Source: Streptomyces sp. NBC_01296
Lineage (GTDB): Bacteria > Actinomycetota > Actinomycetes > Streptomycetales > Streptomycetaceae
Direction of reading: 5' to 3'
NCBI RefSeq assembly: GCF_035984415.1
Contig: NZ_CP130720.1
Coordinates: 4,774,001 to 4,838,000 of the forward strand
Length of the DNA stretch: 64,000 nt
Both the position numbers and the translations under genes were made by a program. The notes below the pieces were generated by a model, which saw only the letters and a program-made list of their open reading frames with translations, was not told where the DNA came from and searched no databases. Below are positions 18,664 through 26,673 of this stretch, piece after piece (position 1 is the first letter of the stretch; every line of letters begins with the position of its first letter).

Positions 18664-19380
18664 ATGGCTGGACTCACAAGTAGTGGGCCGAACGTGGACG
18701 TCAGCCTGCTGTACGACATCAACGGACTGGCCCGGCACGCCCCGGCCGGAGTCGACCGGGCCGTCGGCCTCGTCAGCGCGTACGGGATCCCGCTGGCGCT
18801 GGTGCTCCTCGTTCTGTGGTGCTGGCACGGTGCGCGCCGGCAGGAGGAGTCCACGGCCGCCGAGTCGTTCGCCGCGCTGGTGTGGGCTCCGTTCGCCGCC
18901 GCGCTCGCCCTCCTCGTGAACGTCCCGCTGCGCGCCTTCGTCGGGCGGCCGCGGCCGTTCGTCGAGCACAGCGGCCTGGACGTGCTCGGGCCGGACACCG
19001 GCCCCGGCGACTTCTCCTTCGTCAGCGACCACGCCACCCTCGCGATGGCCTTGGCCGTCGGCCTGTTCATCGCGAACCGCAAGCTCGGGCTCATCGGGAT
19101 CGGCTTGGCCCTCGCCGAGGGTGTCTGCCGCGTGTACCTCGGGGTCCACTACCCGACCGACGTCATCGGCGGCTTCGCGCTCGGCACCGCCGTCGTGCTG
19201 GTGCTCGCGCCGCTCGCGATGGCGCTGCTGAACCCGCTGGTGCGGGCGGTGGCCCGGGCCCCGCGCGCGGGCCGGCTGGTCCGCGCCAAGCGCCGCGCGC
19301 TGCCGCGCCCGGTGGACCTCGCCCAGCCCCAGACCCCGCCGCCGGGCTGCCTGACGCACGAGAGCGACCTCGCCGCCTAG
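18664..19380 (+). CDS. PAP2 family lipid phosphatase
   Basis: A 238-aa membrane phosphatase with about six spans. The three PAP2 motifs are present: RAFVGRPRPF (90-99), FSFVSDHATLA (VSDH in place of PSGH, H123) and CRVYLGVHYPTDVIGG (R156, H162, D166). Likely substrates are phosphatidic acid, undecaprenyl diphosphate or a related lipid phosphate. The 213-bp gap upstream contains no gene that I can support. Confidence 0.9.
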   Translation: MAGLTSSGPNVDVSLLYDINGLARHAPAGVDRAVGLVSAYGIPLALVLLVLWCWHGARRQEESTAAESFAALVWAPFAAALALLVNVPLRAFVGRPRPFVEHSGLDVLGPDTGPGDFSFVSDHATLAMALAVGLFIANRKLGLIGIGLALAEGVCRVYLGVHYPTDVIGGFALGTAVVLVLAPLAMALLNPLVRAVARAPRAGRLVRAKRRALPRPVDLAQPQTPPPGCLTHESDLAA

Positions 19381-19384
19381 CTTT

Positions 19385-19525
19385 TCAGGACCGGCCGTAG
19401 GCGTCCCATACGGAGATCAGGACGGCCGCCAGCAGGCACAGGCCCGCTCCGCCGAAGCACAGGCGGACCGCCCTCGGACGAAAGCGAGGACGAGGCCGAG
19501 GACGAGCGCGAGGACGACGGGTCAC
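19385..19525 (-). CDS. Tiny single-span membrane protein (46 aa)
   Basis: A 46-aa peptide: an Arg/Pro-rich N-terminus, then one membrane span (CFGGAGLCLLAAVLISVW) and a short tail. It starts at GTG 19525, and that codon overlaps the TGA of the preceding gene as GTGA, so translation is coupled. It is too short for confident family assignment; the overlap is the best evidence that it is real. It ends 4 bp from the convergent PAP2 stop. Confidence 0.55.
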   Translation of the reverse strand: MTRRPRARPRPRPRFRPRAVRLCFGGAGLCLLAAVLISVWDAYGRS

Positions 19526-19755
19526 GGGTCGCCGCTCTTCGCGCCGCGGTGCTCCGCGTCGTCCTCGCGGCGGTAGCGGGAGCGCAGCCACAGACCGGTG
19601 GCCACCGCCGCGGTGGTGGTCGCCCCGATGGCCAGGGCCACGTCGGCCGGGCCGTCCGCCGAGCCCGTCGGGCGCGCCGAGGCCGCGGCGGCGGGCGTGA
19701 GCGCGATGAGCAGGGCCCAGAGGAGGGCGGCGACGCGGGGTGCGGGTCCTGGCAT
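19522..19755 (-). CDS. Small exported or membrane protein (77 aa)
   Basis: A 77-aa protein with an N-terminal hydrophobic segment (VAALLWALLIALTPAAAASA, a likely signal peptide) and a second span (DVALAIGATTTAAVATGLWL), followed by a charged RSRYRREDDAEHRG tail. The positive-inside pattern suggests the tail is cytoplasmic. It is translationally coupled to the 46-aa gene. The function is unknown. Confidence 0.6.
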   Translation of the reverse strand: MPGPAPRVAALLWALLIALTPAAAASARPTGSADGPADVALAIGATTTAAVATGLWLRSRYRREDDAEHRGAKSGDP

Positions 19756-19846
19756 GCATCCAGGGCATCCGCTCCCGGGGGCGTCGGCCAGCCGGGCCGT
19801 CCGAACGGGCGATCAAGAAGACCCCCCTGCCCCGAGCTTGCCCGAC

Positions 19847-20056
19847 CTAGGTCGAGGAGTGCCGGTCCGCGTCCTTGCGGGCCAGGTCGCGGGAGCGGCG
19901 GGCCGGGCCTCTCCAGCCGCAGGTGCAGAGGGCCAGGCAGAACGAGCCGCGCTCGGCGGTGCTCGTGGTGTGCCCGGCGGGTGGCCGCTCGGTGGTGCGG
20001 GGGAGCGGCACGGCTTCAAGCGGAGGGACGAGCGACGCCTTGGTGTGCGGATCCAC
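19847..20056 (-). CDS. Small Cys-containing hypothetical protein (69 aa)
   Basis: A 69-aa protein starting at GTG 20056 (MDPHTKASLVPP). The C-terminal half, FCLALCTCGWRGPARRSR followed by DLARKDADRH, carries three cysteines and looks conserved among streptomycetes as I remember them; a metal-binding role would be a guess. No strong ribosome site is visible. It is divergent from the lipoprotein gene. Confidence 0.5.
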   Translation of the reverse strand: MDPHTKASLVPPLEAVPLPRTTERPPAGHTTSTAERGSFCLALCTCGWRGPARRSRDLARKDADRHSST

Positions 20057-20188
20057 GCCACCACGGTACCTGGGTCCGGTACGGGCCCGGGACCGCGGCG
20101 GCCCGTGACGGGAAACCCCGGACCTCGTTAACCGGAGCGGGTGGGGGCCTCGGGCAAACAGCGGTCATGCGTTGGGGGTTGGCAGGCG

Positions 20189-21022
20189 ATGGTGGTGCAC
20201 CAGCACAGGCGGCGGCGCGGGCGTGCGGGTGAGGCGGTGCTCGCCTTCGGCATGGTCGTGACCGTGGCCGCGATGAGCGGGTGCGGAGGCGCGGACAAGA
20301 ACGACGACCGGCCCGCCGCCGACCCGGCCGCGACCGTCCGGGGGGTCGCCGACCTGCTGGCGAAGACCGGCAGCGCGCAGGCCCGTACGGCGATGGAGAT
20401 GGCCACCGGGGGGACCCGGGTCACGATCCGCGGCGAGGGCGGGGTCGACTTCAAGAACCGGATGGGCCAGCTCCTGGTGATGCTCCCGGCCGACGCGGCC
20501 GGCAAGGACGAGCACCGGCCCATCACCGAGCTGCTCGTACCCGGCGCCCTCTACATGAAGAACCGGGGCGCGGGCGTGCCCGCCGACAAGTGGGTCCGGG
20601 TCGACACGACGACCCTCGCGGACGGGAACCTGGTCACGGGCGGGGCCACTGACCCGCTGGCCGCCGCCGAGCTGCTGCGCGGTGTACAGGAGGCGACGTA
20701 CGTGGGAGAGACCGAGGTGGCGGGCACCAAGGTGTGGCACTACCGCGGGACCACCGACATCGGGCAGGCCGCGAAGAGAGCCTCACCGGCGGTCCGCGGT
20801 GCACTGGAGGCGGCGGCGAAAGGGTTCAGCAAGAACGTGGTCCCCTTCGACGTCTATCTCGACGCGGAGGGCCGGCTGCGGAAGGTCCGGCACCGTTTCA
20901 CCTATGTCAACAATGGCGTGATCGATGTCTCCTCCACCACGCTGCTCTACGGGTTCGGGACGCCGGTGACCGTCGTATTGCCCGCAAGTGGGGACATTTA
21001 CGCCGGGAAGATCGCCGAGTAG
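20189..21022 (+). CDS. Predicted lipoprotein (LppX/LprG-like)
   Basis: A 277-aa exported protein. The N-terminus is basic (VVHQHRRRRGR), followed by a hydrophobic core and a lipobox-like AAMSGC. The mature part alternates beta-strand-like segments (VRVDTTTLADGN, VWHYRGTTDI, VPFDVYLDAEGRLRKV), as in the LppX/LprG family of lipid-carrying or sensing lipoproteins. The family link is tentative. The ATG at 20189 is preferred over 20141 because it leaves a normal signal peptide length. Confidence 0.75.
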   Translation: MVVHQHRRRRGRAGEAVLAFGMVVTVAAMSGCGGADKNDDRPAADPAATVRGVADLLAKTGSAQARTAMEMATGGTRVTIRGEGGVDFKNRMGQLLVMLPADAAGKDEHRPITELLVPGALYMKNRGAGVPADKWVRVDTTTLADGNLVTGGATDPLAAAELLRGVQEATYVGETEVAGTKVWHYRGTTDIGQAAKRASPAVRGALEAAAKGFSKNVVPFDVYLDAEGRLRKVRHRFTYVNNGVIDVSSTTLLYGFGTPVTVVLPASGDIYAGKIAE

Positions 21023-21184
21023 CCGGGCGGGCGGTCCCGGAGCGGCGCGATCGGGCCATGGCCCGGTATCCGGAAATGGTCCATCCGTGTCATGCGCACA
21101 GCGCCCCGTCCTCCCTACGCTGAGAAATCGAGCGCCGACGACCGATGACCCCTTGACCGATGACGGCAGATTGAGGTGACACGC

Positions 21185-21337
21185 GTGACTCCCGCTGGCG
21201 GTACGACGGTGCAGGACCACGTGGCGCTCGCCGAGATCGAGCTGTGCGGCGAGCTGATCATCGCGGCCTCCGCGGCGGACGAGGAGCGGCTCAGCCAGGA
21301 CCGGATCGACGAGGTCCTGATGGGTCTCGGGCTGTAG
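21185..21337 (+). CDS. Conserved small acidic protein (50 aa)
   Basis: A 50-aa protein read from GTG 21185 with a good GAGGTGA ribosome site 6 nt upstream. It is predicted to be mostly helical and acidic (ALAEIELCGELIIAA, EERLSQDRIDEVL) with one Cys. I believe homologues are common in Streptomyces at this position. The function is unknown. It ends 27 bp from the convergent csoR stop. Confidence 0.7.
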   Translation: MTPAGGTTVQDHVALAEIELCGELIIAASAADEERLSQDRIDEVLMGLGL

Positions 21338-21364
21338 CCGCATCCGCGGCGCTGATCGAAGGGA

Positions 21365-21706
21365 TCAGGTGCGCAGCAGGCGCGCGATGGCCTTCGTCGC
21401 TTCCTCGACCTTGGCGTCGATCTCCTCCCCGCCCTTGACGGCCGCGTCGGCGACGCAGTGGCGCAGGTGCTCCTCGAGCAGCTGGAGCGCGAAGGACTGG
21501 AGGGCCTTCGTGCTCGCCGAGACCTGGGTGAGTATGTCGATGCAGTAGACGTCCTCGTCGACGAGCCGCTGCAGACCCCGGATCTGGCCCTCGATCCGGC
21601 GCAGCCGCTTGAGGTGCTCGTCCTTCTGGTGGTGATAGCCGTGCACCGCGCCGCCGGCGGTGGTGGCGACGTCGGCTCCGGAGCCTTCCGCGTCGATGGC
21701 AGTCAT
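21365..21706 (-). CDS. csoR: Copper-sensing repressor CsoR
   Basis: A 113-aa all-helical metal-responsive repressor of the CsoR/RcnR family. The Cu(I) ligand set is visible: Cys in DVYCIDI, then His and Cys in HLRHC. The family core HLKRLRRIEGQIRGLQRLV is intact. Cu(I) binding would release it from operator DNA. The ATG at 21706 has GGGAGG upstream. A CsoR-type palindrome lies just ahead of the gene, so it is probably autoregulated. From memory this is the orthologue of SCO4136, the characterised Streptomyces CsoR. No copper ATPase or chaperone gene is adjacent. Confidence 0.92.
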   Translation of the reverse strand: MTAIDAEGSGADVATTAGGAVHGYHHQKDEHLKRLRRIEGQIRGLQRLVDEDVYCIDILTQVSASTKALQSFALQLLEEHLRHCVADAAVKGGEEIDAKVEEATKAIARLLRT

Positions 21707-21735
21707 GCGTCCTCCCGTGGTCCGGACCTGAGGGT

Positions 21736-21757
21736 GCATACCCCTCATGGGTATAGG
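21736..21757. promoter_or_regulatory. CsoR operator
   Basis: The sequence ATACCCCTCATGGGTAT with AT-rich flanks is the G-tract pseudo-palindrome bound by CsoR (ATACCCCxxxGGGTAT type). It lies 30-51 bp upstream of the csoR start codon, the place for an autorepression site. Confidence 0.82.
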
Positions 21758-21910
21758 TTACCGGGCCTCGGCCGGAGGGACAGGGGCCCGTGGTCCTCAC
21801 TCTGCCTGATGGAGGACACTGGGGAACCGCCCGGAACCGCCGGTTAGCCGTGGCCGGGGGATGCGCCTAGCATCAGCCTGACCGAATCCAATGCACCCCG
21901 AGGACCTCAC

Positions 21911-22531
21911 GTGCGATTTCGTCTGACCCCCAGGGAGACGAGCTTCTACGACATGTTCGCCGCGTCCGCGGACAACATCGTCACGGGCTCCAAGCTCCTT
22001 ATGGAACTGCTCGGAGCGGACTCCTCCGCCCGGGCCGAGATCGCGGAGCGGATGCGGGCAGCCGAGCACGCGGGGGACGACGCCACTCACGCGATCTTCC
22101 ACCAGCTGAACTCCTCCTTCATCACGCCGTTCGACCGCGAGGACATCTACAACCTGGCCTCGTCGCTCGACGACATCATGGACTTCATGGAGGAGGCCGT
22201 CGACCTGGTCGTCCTGTACCAGGTGGAGGAGCTCCCCAAGGGTGTCGAGCAGCAGATCGAGGTGCTGGCGCGGGCGGCCGAGCTGACCGCCGAGGCCATG
22301 CCGCACCTGCGGACGATGGACAACCTGACCGAGTACTGGATCGAGGTCAACCGCCTCGAGAACCAGGCCGACCAGATCCACCGCAAGCTGCTCGCCCAGC
22401 TCTTCAACGGCAAGTACGACGCCATCGAGGTGCTGAAGCTCAAGCAGATCGTCGACGTGCTCGAAGAGGCGGCCGACGCGTTCGAGCACGTCGCGAACAC
22501 GGTGGAGACCATCGCGGTCAAGGAGTCCTGA
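21911..22531 (+). CDS. DUF47 family Pit accessory protein
   Basis: A 206-aa helical PhoU-like cytoplasmic protein. It starts at GTG 21911 (MRFRLTPRETSFYDMF) and has the FHQLNSSFITPFDREDIYNL motif typical of DUF47. These proteins sit next to, and are thought to control, low-affinity PiT phosphate permeases; the permease gene starts 5 bp after this stop. Confidence 0.93.
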   Translation: MRFRLTPRETSFYDMFAASADNIVTGSKLLMELLGADSSARAEIAERMRAAEHAGDDATHAIFHQLNSSFITPFDREDIYNLASSLDDIMDFMEEAVDLVVLYQVEELPKGVEQQIEVLARAAELTAEAMPHLRTMDNLTEYWIEVNRLENQADQIHRKLLAQLFNGKYDAIEVLKLKQIVDVLEEAADAFEHVANTVETIAVKES

Positions 22532-22536
22532 ACCTC

Positions 22537-23538
22537 GTGGACACGTTCGCTCTGATCGTGACCATCGGTGTCGCGCTCGGCTTTACCTATACGAATGGTT
22601 TTCACGACTCGGCGAACGCGATCGCGACCTCCGTCTCGACGCGGGCGCTGACCCCGCGCGCGGCGCTGGCGATGGCCGCGGTGATGAACCTCGCCGGTGC
22701 CTTCCTGGGCAGCGGCGTCGCCAAGACGGTCAGCGAGGGCCTGATCGAGACGCCCCAGGGCAACCGGGGCATGTGGATCCTCTTCGCCGCGCTCGTCGGC
22801 GCGATCGTCTGGAACCTGATCACCTGGTACTTCGGCCTGCCCTCGTCCTCCTCCCACGCGCTGTTCGGCGGCATGGTGGGCGCGGCGCTGGCGGGCGGCA
22901 CCGGTGTCATCTGGAGCGGGGTGATCGACAAGGTCGTCATCCCGATGTTCGTCTCGCCGGTCGTCGGTCTGGTCGTCGGTTACCTGGTGATGGTGGCCAT
23001 CCTGTGGATGTTCCGCCGGTCCAACCCGCACAAGGCCAAGCACGGCTTCCGCATCGCGCAGACCGTGTCCGCGGCCGGCATGGCGCTCGGCCACGGTCTC
23101 CAGGACGCGCAGAAGACGATGGGCATCGTCGTGATGGCCCTGGTCATCGCCGATGTGCAGGCCGCCGACGCACCGATCCCGATCTGGGTCAAGATCGTGT
23201 GCGCCGTGATGCTGTCGCTGGGTACGTACGCGGGCGGCTGGCGCATCATGCGCACCCTCGGCCGCAAGATCATCGAGCTGGACCCGCCGCAGGGCTTCGC
23301 CGCCGAGACCACCGGCGCCTCGATCATGTTCGGCTCGGCGTTCCTGTTCCACGCGCCGATCTCCACCACCCACGTGATCACCTCGGCGATCATGGGCGTG
23401 GGCGCGACCAAGCGGGTCAACGCGGTCCGCTGGGGCGTCGCCAAGAACATCGTCCTCGGCTGGTTCATCACCATGCCGGCCGCGGCCCTGGTCGCCGCGC
23501 TCAGCTTCTGGATCGTGGACCTGGCCTTCGTCGGCTAG
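22537..23538 (+). CDS. pit: Low-affinity inorganic phosphate transporter (PiT family)
   Basis: A 333-aa membrane permease with about ten spans. Both PiT signature repeats are present: GFTYTNGFHDSANAIATSVS near the N-terminus, and ALGHGLQDAQKTMGIV in the second half. It imports metal-phosphate with protons at normal phosphate levels. It starts at GTG 22537, co-transcribed with the DUF47 gene, and is convergent with pstB across a shared terminator. Confidence 0.95.
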   Translation: MDTFALIVTIGVALGFTYTNGFHDSANAIATSVSTRALTPRAALAMAAVMNLAGAFLGSGVAKTVSEGLIETPQGNRGMWILFAALVGAIVWNLITWYFGLPSSSSHALFGGMVGAALAGGTGVIWSGVIDKVVIPMFVSPVVGLVVGYLVMVAILWMFRRSNPHKAKHGFRIAQTVSAAGMALGHGLQDAQKTMGIVVMALVIADVQAADAPIPIWVKIVCAVMLSLGTYAGGWRIMRTLGRKIIELDPPQGFAAETTGASIMFGSAFLFHAPISTTHVITSAIMGVGATKRVNAVRWGVAKNIVLGWFITMPAAALVAALSFWIVDLAFVG

Positions 23539-23561
23539 CGGCAGCGATCGGAAAAGAAAGC

Positions 23562-23595
23562 GGGCCGGCTCCCCCCACCCAGGGGGAGCCGGCCC
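23562..23595. terminator. Bidirectional terminator between pit and pstB
   Basis: A 14-bp perfect stem, GGGCCGGCTCCCCC (23562-23575) with its complement at 23582-23595, a 6-nt loop, and AAAGAAAAG/CTTTTCTTT flanks that give a T-rich tail on both strands. Confidence 0.9.
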
Positions 23596-23667
23596 TTTTC
23601 TTTCGCCTTGCGGTGGCACCGCCATGCAGCACCGCAGGACGTGTGTTCACATCCGAGGGGCTTCGGT

Positions 23668-24444
23668 CTAGCCGAAGCGGCCCGAGATGTAGTCCTCGGT
23701 CGCCTGCACGGACGGGTTCGAGAAGATCCGGTCCGTGTCGTCGATCTCTATGAGCTTGCCGGGCTGGCCGACCGCCGAGAGGTTGAAGAACGCGGTGCGG
23801 TCGGAGACGCGGGCGGCCTGCTGCATGTTGTGCGTCACGATGACGATCGTGAAGCGCTCCTTGAGCTCGCCGATCAGGTCCTCGATCGCGAGGGTGGAGA
23901 TCGGGTCCAGGGCCGAGCAGGGCTCGTCCATGAGCAGGACCTCCGGCTCGACCGCGATGGCGCGGGCGATGCACAGACGCTGCTGCTGGCCGCCGGAGAG
24001 GCCGGAGCCCGGCTTGTTCAGGCGGTCCTTGACCTCGTTCCAGAGGTTGGCGCCCTTCAGGGACCGCTCCACGATCTGCGTGAGCTCGGACTTCTTGAAG
24101 CTGCCGTTCAGACGCAGGCCCGCCGCCACGTTGTCGAAGATCGACATGGTGGGGAAGGGGTTCGGGCGCTGGAAGACCATGCCGACGGTGCGGCGGACCG
24201 CGACCGGGTCCACGCCGGTGCCGTACAGGTTCTCGTCGTCCAGGAGCACCTTGCCCTCGACGCGGCCGCCGGGGGTGACCTCGTGCATGCGGTTCAGGGT
24301 GCGCAGGAAGGTGGACTTGCCGCAGCCGGACGGGCCGATGAAGGCGGTCACGGAGCGGGGCTCCACGGTCATCGAGATGTCATCGATGGCCTTGTGGGCG
24401 CCGTAGAAGGCGGACAGTCCGCTGACGTCGATTCGCTTCGCCAT
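23668..24444 (-). CDS. pstB: Phosphate ABC transporter ATP-binding protein PstB
   Basis: A 258-aa ATPase of the high-affinity phosphate importer. Walker A is GPSGCGKST, the ABC signature is LSGGQQQRL and Walker B is VLLMDEPCSALDP. Its length is normal for PstB. It is last in the minus-strand pstSCAB order; the start lies 30 bp behind pstA. No phoU gene follows in this orientation. Confidence 0.97.
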   Translation of the reverse strand: MAKRIDVSGLSAFYGAHKAIDDISMTVEPRSVTAFIGPSGCGKSTFLRTLNRMHEVTPGGRVEGKVLLDDENLYGTGVDPVAVRRTVGMVFQRPNPFPTMSIFDNVAAGLRLNGSFKKSELTQIVERSLKGANLWNEVKDRLNKPGSGLSGGQQQRLCIARAIAVEPEVLLMDEPCSALDPISTLAIEDLIGELKERFTIVIVTHNMQQAARVSDRTAFFNLSAVGQPGKLIEIDDTDRIFSNPSVQATEDYISGRFG

Positions 24445-24474
24445 GAGGGGTCACTTCGCTTTCATGTGGTCGCG

Positions 24475-25557
24475 TCAGCGACCGGTCTTCGGGGCCTTCC
24501 AGCGGGCGATGCCGCGGGCCACCAGATTGAGGATCATGACGAAGGCGATCAGGACGAGCGCTGCGGCCCATGCCCGGTCGTAGGAGGCGTCACTGCCGAC
24601 CTTGTACTGCTCCCAGATGTACAGCGGGAGCGAGGATTGAGCACCTTCGAAGGGGTTCGGGTTGATCAGCTGGGTACCGAAGACCAGCAGCATGATCGGC
24701 GCGGTCTCACCGGCGATGCGGGCGACGGCCAGCATGACGCCGGTCGCGATGCCGCCGATGGCGGTGGGGAGCACGACCTTGAGGATCATGCGCCACTTCG
24801 GCACGCCGAGGGCGAGGGCGGCCTCGCGCAGCTCGTTCGGGACGAGCTTCAGCATCTCCTCGGTGGAGCGGACCACGACGGGCATCATCAGGATCGACAG
24901 GGCCATCGAGCCGGCGAAGCCGGACGGGCCGAAGCCGAGCGCCAGGTTCCACGTCGTCAGGATGAACAGGCCCGCGACGATGGAGGGGATGCCGGTCATG
25001 ACGTCGACGAAGAAGGTCACGGCCTTGGCGAGCGAACCCCGGCCGTACTCGACCAGGTAGACGGCGGTCAGCAGGCCGATGGGCGCGGCGATCGCGGTGG
25101 CCAGGGCGACCTGCTCGATGGTGCCGAGCAGCGCGTGGTAGACACCGCCGCCCTCCTCGAAGCTGGTGACGCCGTTCATCGAGTGGCTGAGGAAGTCCCC
25201 GTTGAGGGCCTTGATGCCGCGGCTGATGGTGGTCCAGATCAGCGAGAGCAGCGGGATGACCGCGAGGACGAAGCTGACCCACACGATGGAGGTCGCGATG
25301 CGGTCCTTGGCCTGGCGGCGGTTCTCGATCACCGCGCTGGCGGTGTACGTGATCGCGAGGAACAGGACGGCGGCGATCAGGCCCCACTGGATCTTGCTGT
25401 GGAGGTCGGCGACGGCGCCGATGCCGCAGCCGAGGGCGATCGAGAGGACCGCGATGCCGGCCGGGGCCCAGCGGGGGAGGCCGCCCCGGGTCAGGCTGGC
25501 GGGAGCGGCGGACTTCGGGGCCCGGGCGGGCCGCTGGTCCTGGAGTGCGTGGCTCAT
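24475..25557 (-). CDS. pstA: Phosphate ABC transporter permease PstA
   Basis: A 360-aa membrane permease subunit. The ABC permease EAA-like loop is LREAALALGVPKWRMILKVV. It has two extra N-terminal spans compared with E. coli PstA, as is usual in actinobacteria. Its ATG shares one base with the pstC stop (TGATG), so the two are translationally coupled. Confidence 0.96.
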   Translation of the reverse strand: MSHALQDQRPARAPKSAAPASLTRGGLPRWAPAGIAVLSIALGCGIGAVADLHSKIQWGLIAAVLFLAITYTASAVIENRRQAKDRIATSIVWVSFVLAVIPLLSLIWTTISRGIKALNGDFLSHSMNGVTSFEEGGGVYHALLGTIEQVALATAIAAPIGLLTAVYLVEYGRGSLAKAVTFFVDVMTGIPSIVAGLFILTTWNLALGFGPSGFAGSMALSILMMPVVVRSTEEMLKLVPNELREAALALGVPKWRMILKVVLPTAIGGIATGVMLAVARIAGETAPIMLLVFGTQLINPNPFEGAQSSLPLYIWEQYKVGSDASYDRAWAAALVLIAFVMILNLVARGIARWKAPKTGR

Positions 25558-26546
25558 CAGGCGTTCGCCCCCGAGAAGTCCTTGCGACGGGCGATGATCA
25601 GCCGGGCTGCGCCGTTGACCAGCAGGGTGAGCAGGAAGAGCACGAGACCGGAGGCGATCAGGGCGTCGCGGCCGAACTCGTTGGCCTCGTCGAACTTCGC
25701 GGCGATGTTCTGCGCGAACGTGCCGCCGCCCGGGTCCAGGATGTGCCCGTTGATCAGGAAGCTCGGGGAGAGGACCGTGGCGACGGCCATGGTCTCGCCG
25801 AGGGCTCGGCCGAGGCCGAGCATCGAGGCGGAGATGACGCCGGAGCGGCCGAAGGGCAGCACCGACATGCGGATGACCTCCCAGCGGGTCGCGCCGAGGG
25901 CCAGGGCGGCCTCCTCGTTCATGCGCGGGACCTGCAGGAAGACCTCGCGGCTGACGCTGGTCACGATCGGCAGGATCATGATCGCGAGCAGGATGCCGAC
26001 GGTGAAGAGCGAGCGCGCGACGCCGACCTGGGTCTTGTCGAAGACGTAGGTCCAGCCCATGTACTCGTCGAGCCAGAGGTTGAGGCCTGCGAGCTGCGGG
26101 ACGAGGAAGAGCGCGCCCCAGATGCCGTAGATGATCGACGGCACGGCGGCCAGCAGGTCGACCACGTAGGCGAGGGGGGCGGCGAGCTTGCGCGGCGCGT
26201 AGTGCGAGATGAAGAGGGCGATGCCGACAGCGATCGGAACCGCGATGGCCATCGCGATGATCGAGCTGACGACGGTGCCGAAGAGCAGGACGGCGATGCC
26301 GAAGACGGGGGGCGTGGCGGACGCGTTCCAGTCGAAGGTGGTGAGGAAGTTGCCCTCGTTCTTCGACAGTGCGATCGACGCGCGGTAGGTGAGGAAGATG
26401 GCGATCGACGCCATGATCACCAGGAGCAGGATGCCGGAGCCCTTGGAGAGCCCCGCGAAGATCTTGTCACCGGCGCGGCCGGTGGACCTTCCGCTCTTGG
26501 AGACAGGCGGAGCCTGGTCTATCTGGGTGGGTGTGGTGGAAGCCAT
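25557..26546 (-). CDS. pstC: Phosphate ABC transporter permease PstC
   Basis: A 329-aa permease subunit with six spans. The EAA-type loop is MNEEAALALGATRWEVIRM, and LGRALGETMAVA is typical of PstC. It forms the membrane channel with PstA. It lies downstream of pstS, separated by a 127-bp gap that contains a strong stem-loop. Confidence 0.96.
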   Translation of the reverse strand: MASTTPTQIDQAPPVSKSGRSTGRAGDKIFAGLSKGSGILLLVIMASIAIFLTYRASIALSKNEGNFLTTFDWNASATPPVFGIAVLLFGTVVSSIIAMAIAVPIAVGIALFISHYAPRKLAAPLAYVVDLLAAVPSIIYGIWGALFLVPQLAGLNLWLDEYMGWTYVFDKTQVGVARSLFTVGILLAIMILPIVTSVSREVFLQVPRMNEEAALALGATRWEVIRMSVLPFGRSGVISASMLGLGRALGETMAVATVLSPSFLINGHILDPGGGTFAQNIAAKFDEANEFGRDALIASGLVLFLLTLLVNGAARLIIARRKDFSGANA

Positions 26547-26627
26547 GATCTTTCCGGTCTGGGTGGGGGGAGGGCCCCCTGGCGGCGGTGCACCGGATCC
26601 CCTGGGTGGAGGGGAGGGTCCTCAGGC

Positions 26628-26657
26628 GCCGGGCAGTTCGGACGGGAACTGCCCGGC
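26628..26657. terminator. Intercistronic stem-loop between pstS and pstC
   Basis: A perfect 12-bp inverted repeat, GCCGGGCAGTTC (26628-26639) with GAACTGCCCGGC (26646-26657) and a 6-nt loop, 17 bp beyond the pstS stop. No long T-run follows. It can act as a partial terminator or RNA 3'-end stabiliser, leaving more pstS than pstCAB message. Confidence 0.75.
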
Positions 26658-26673
26658 TCCGGAGGCTCAGTGA

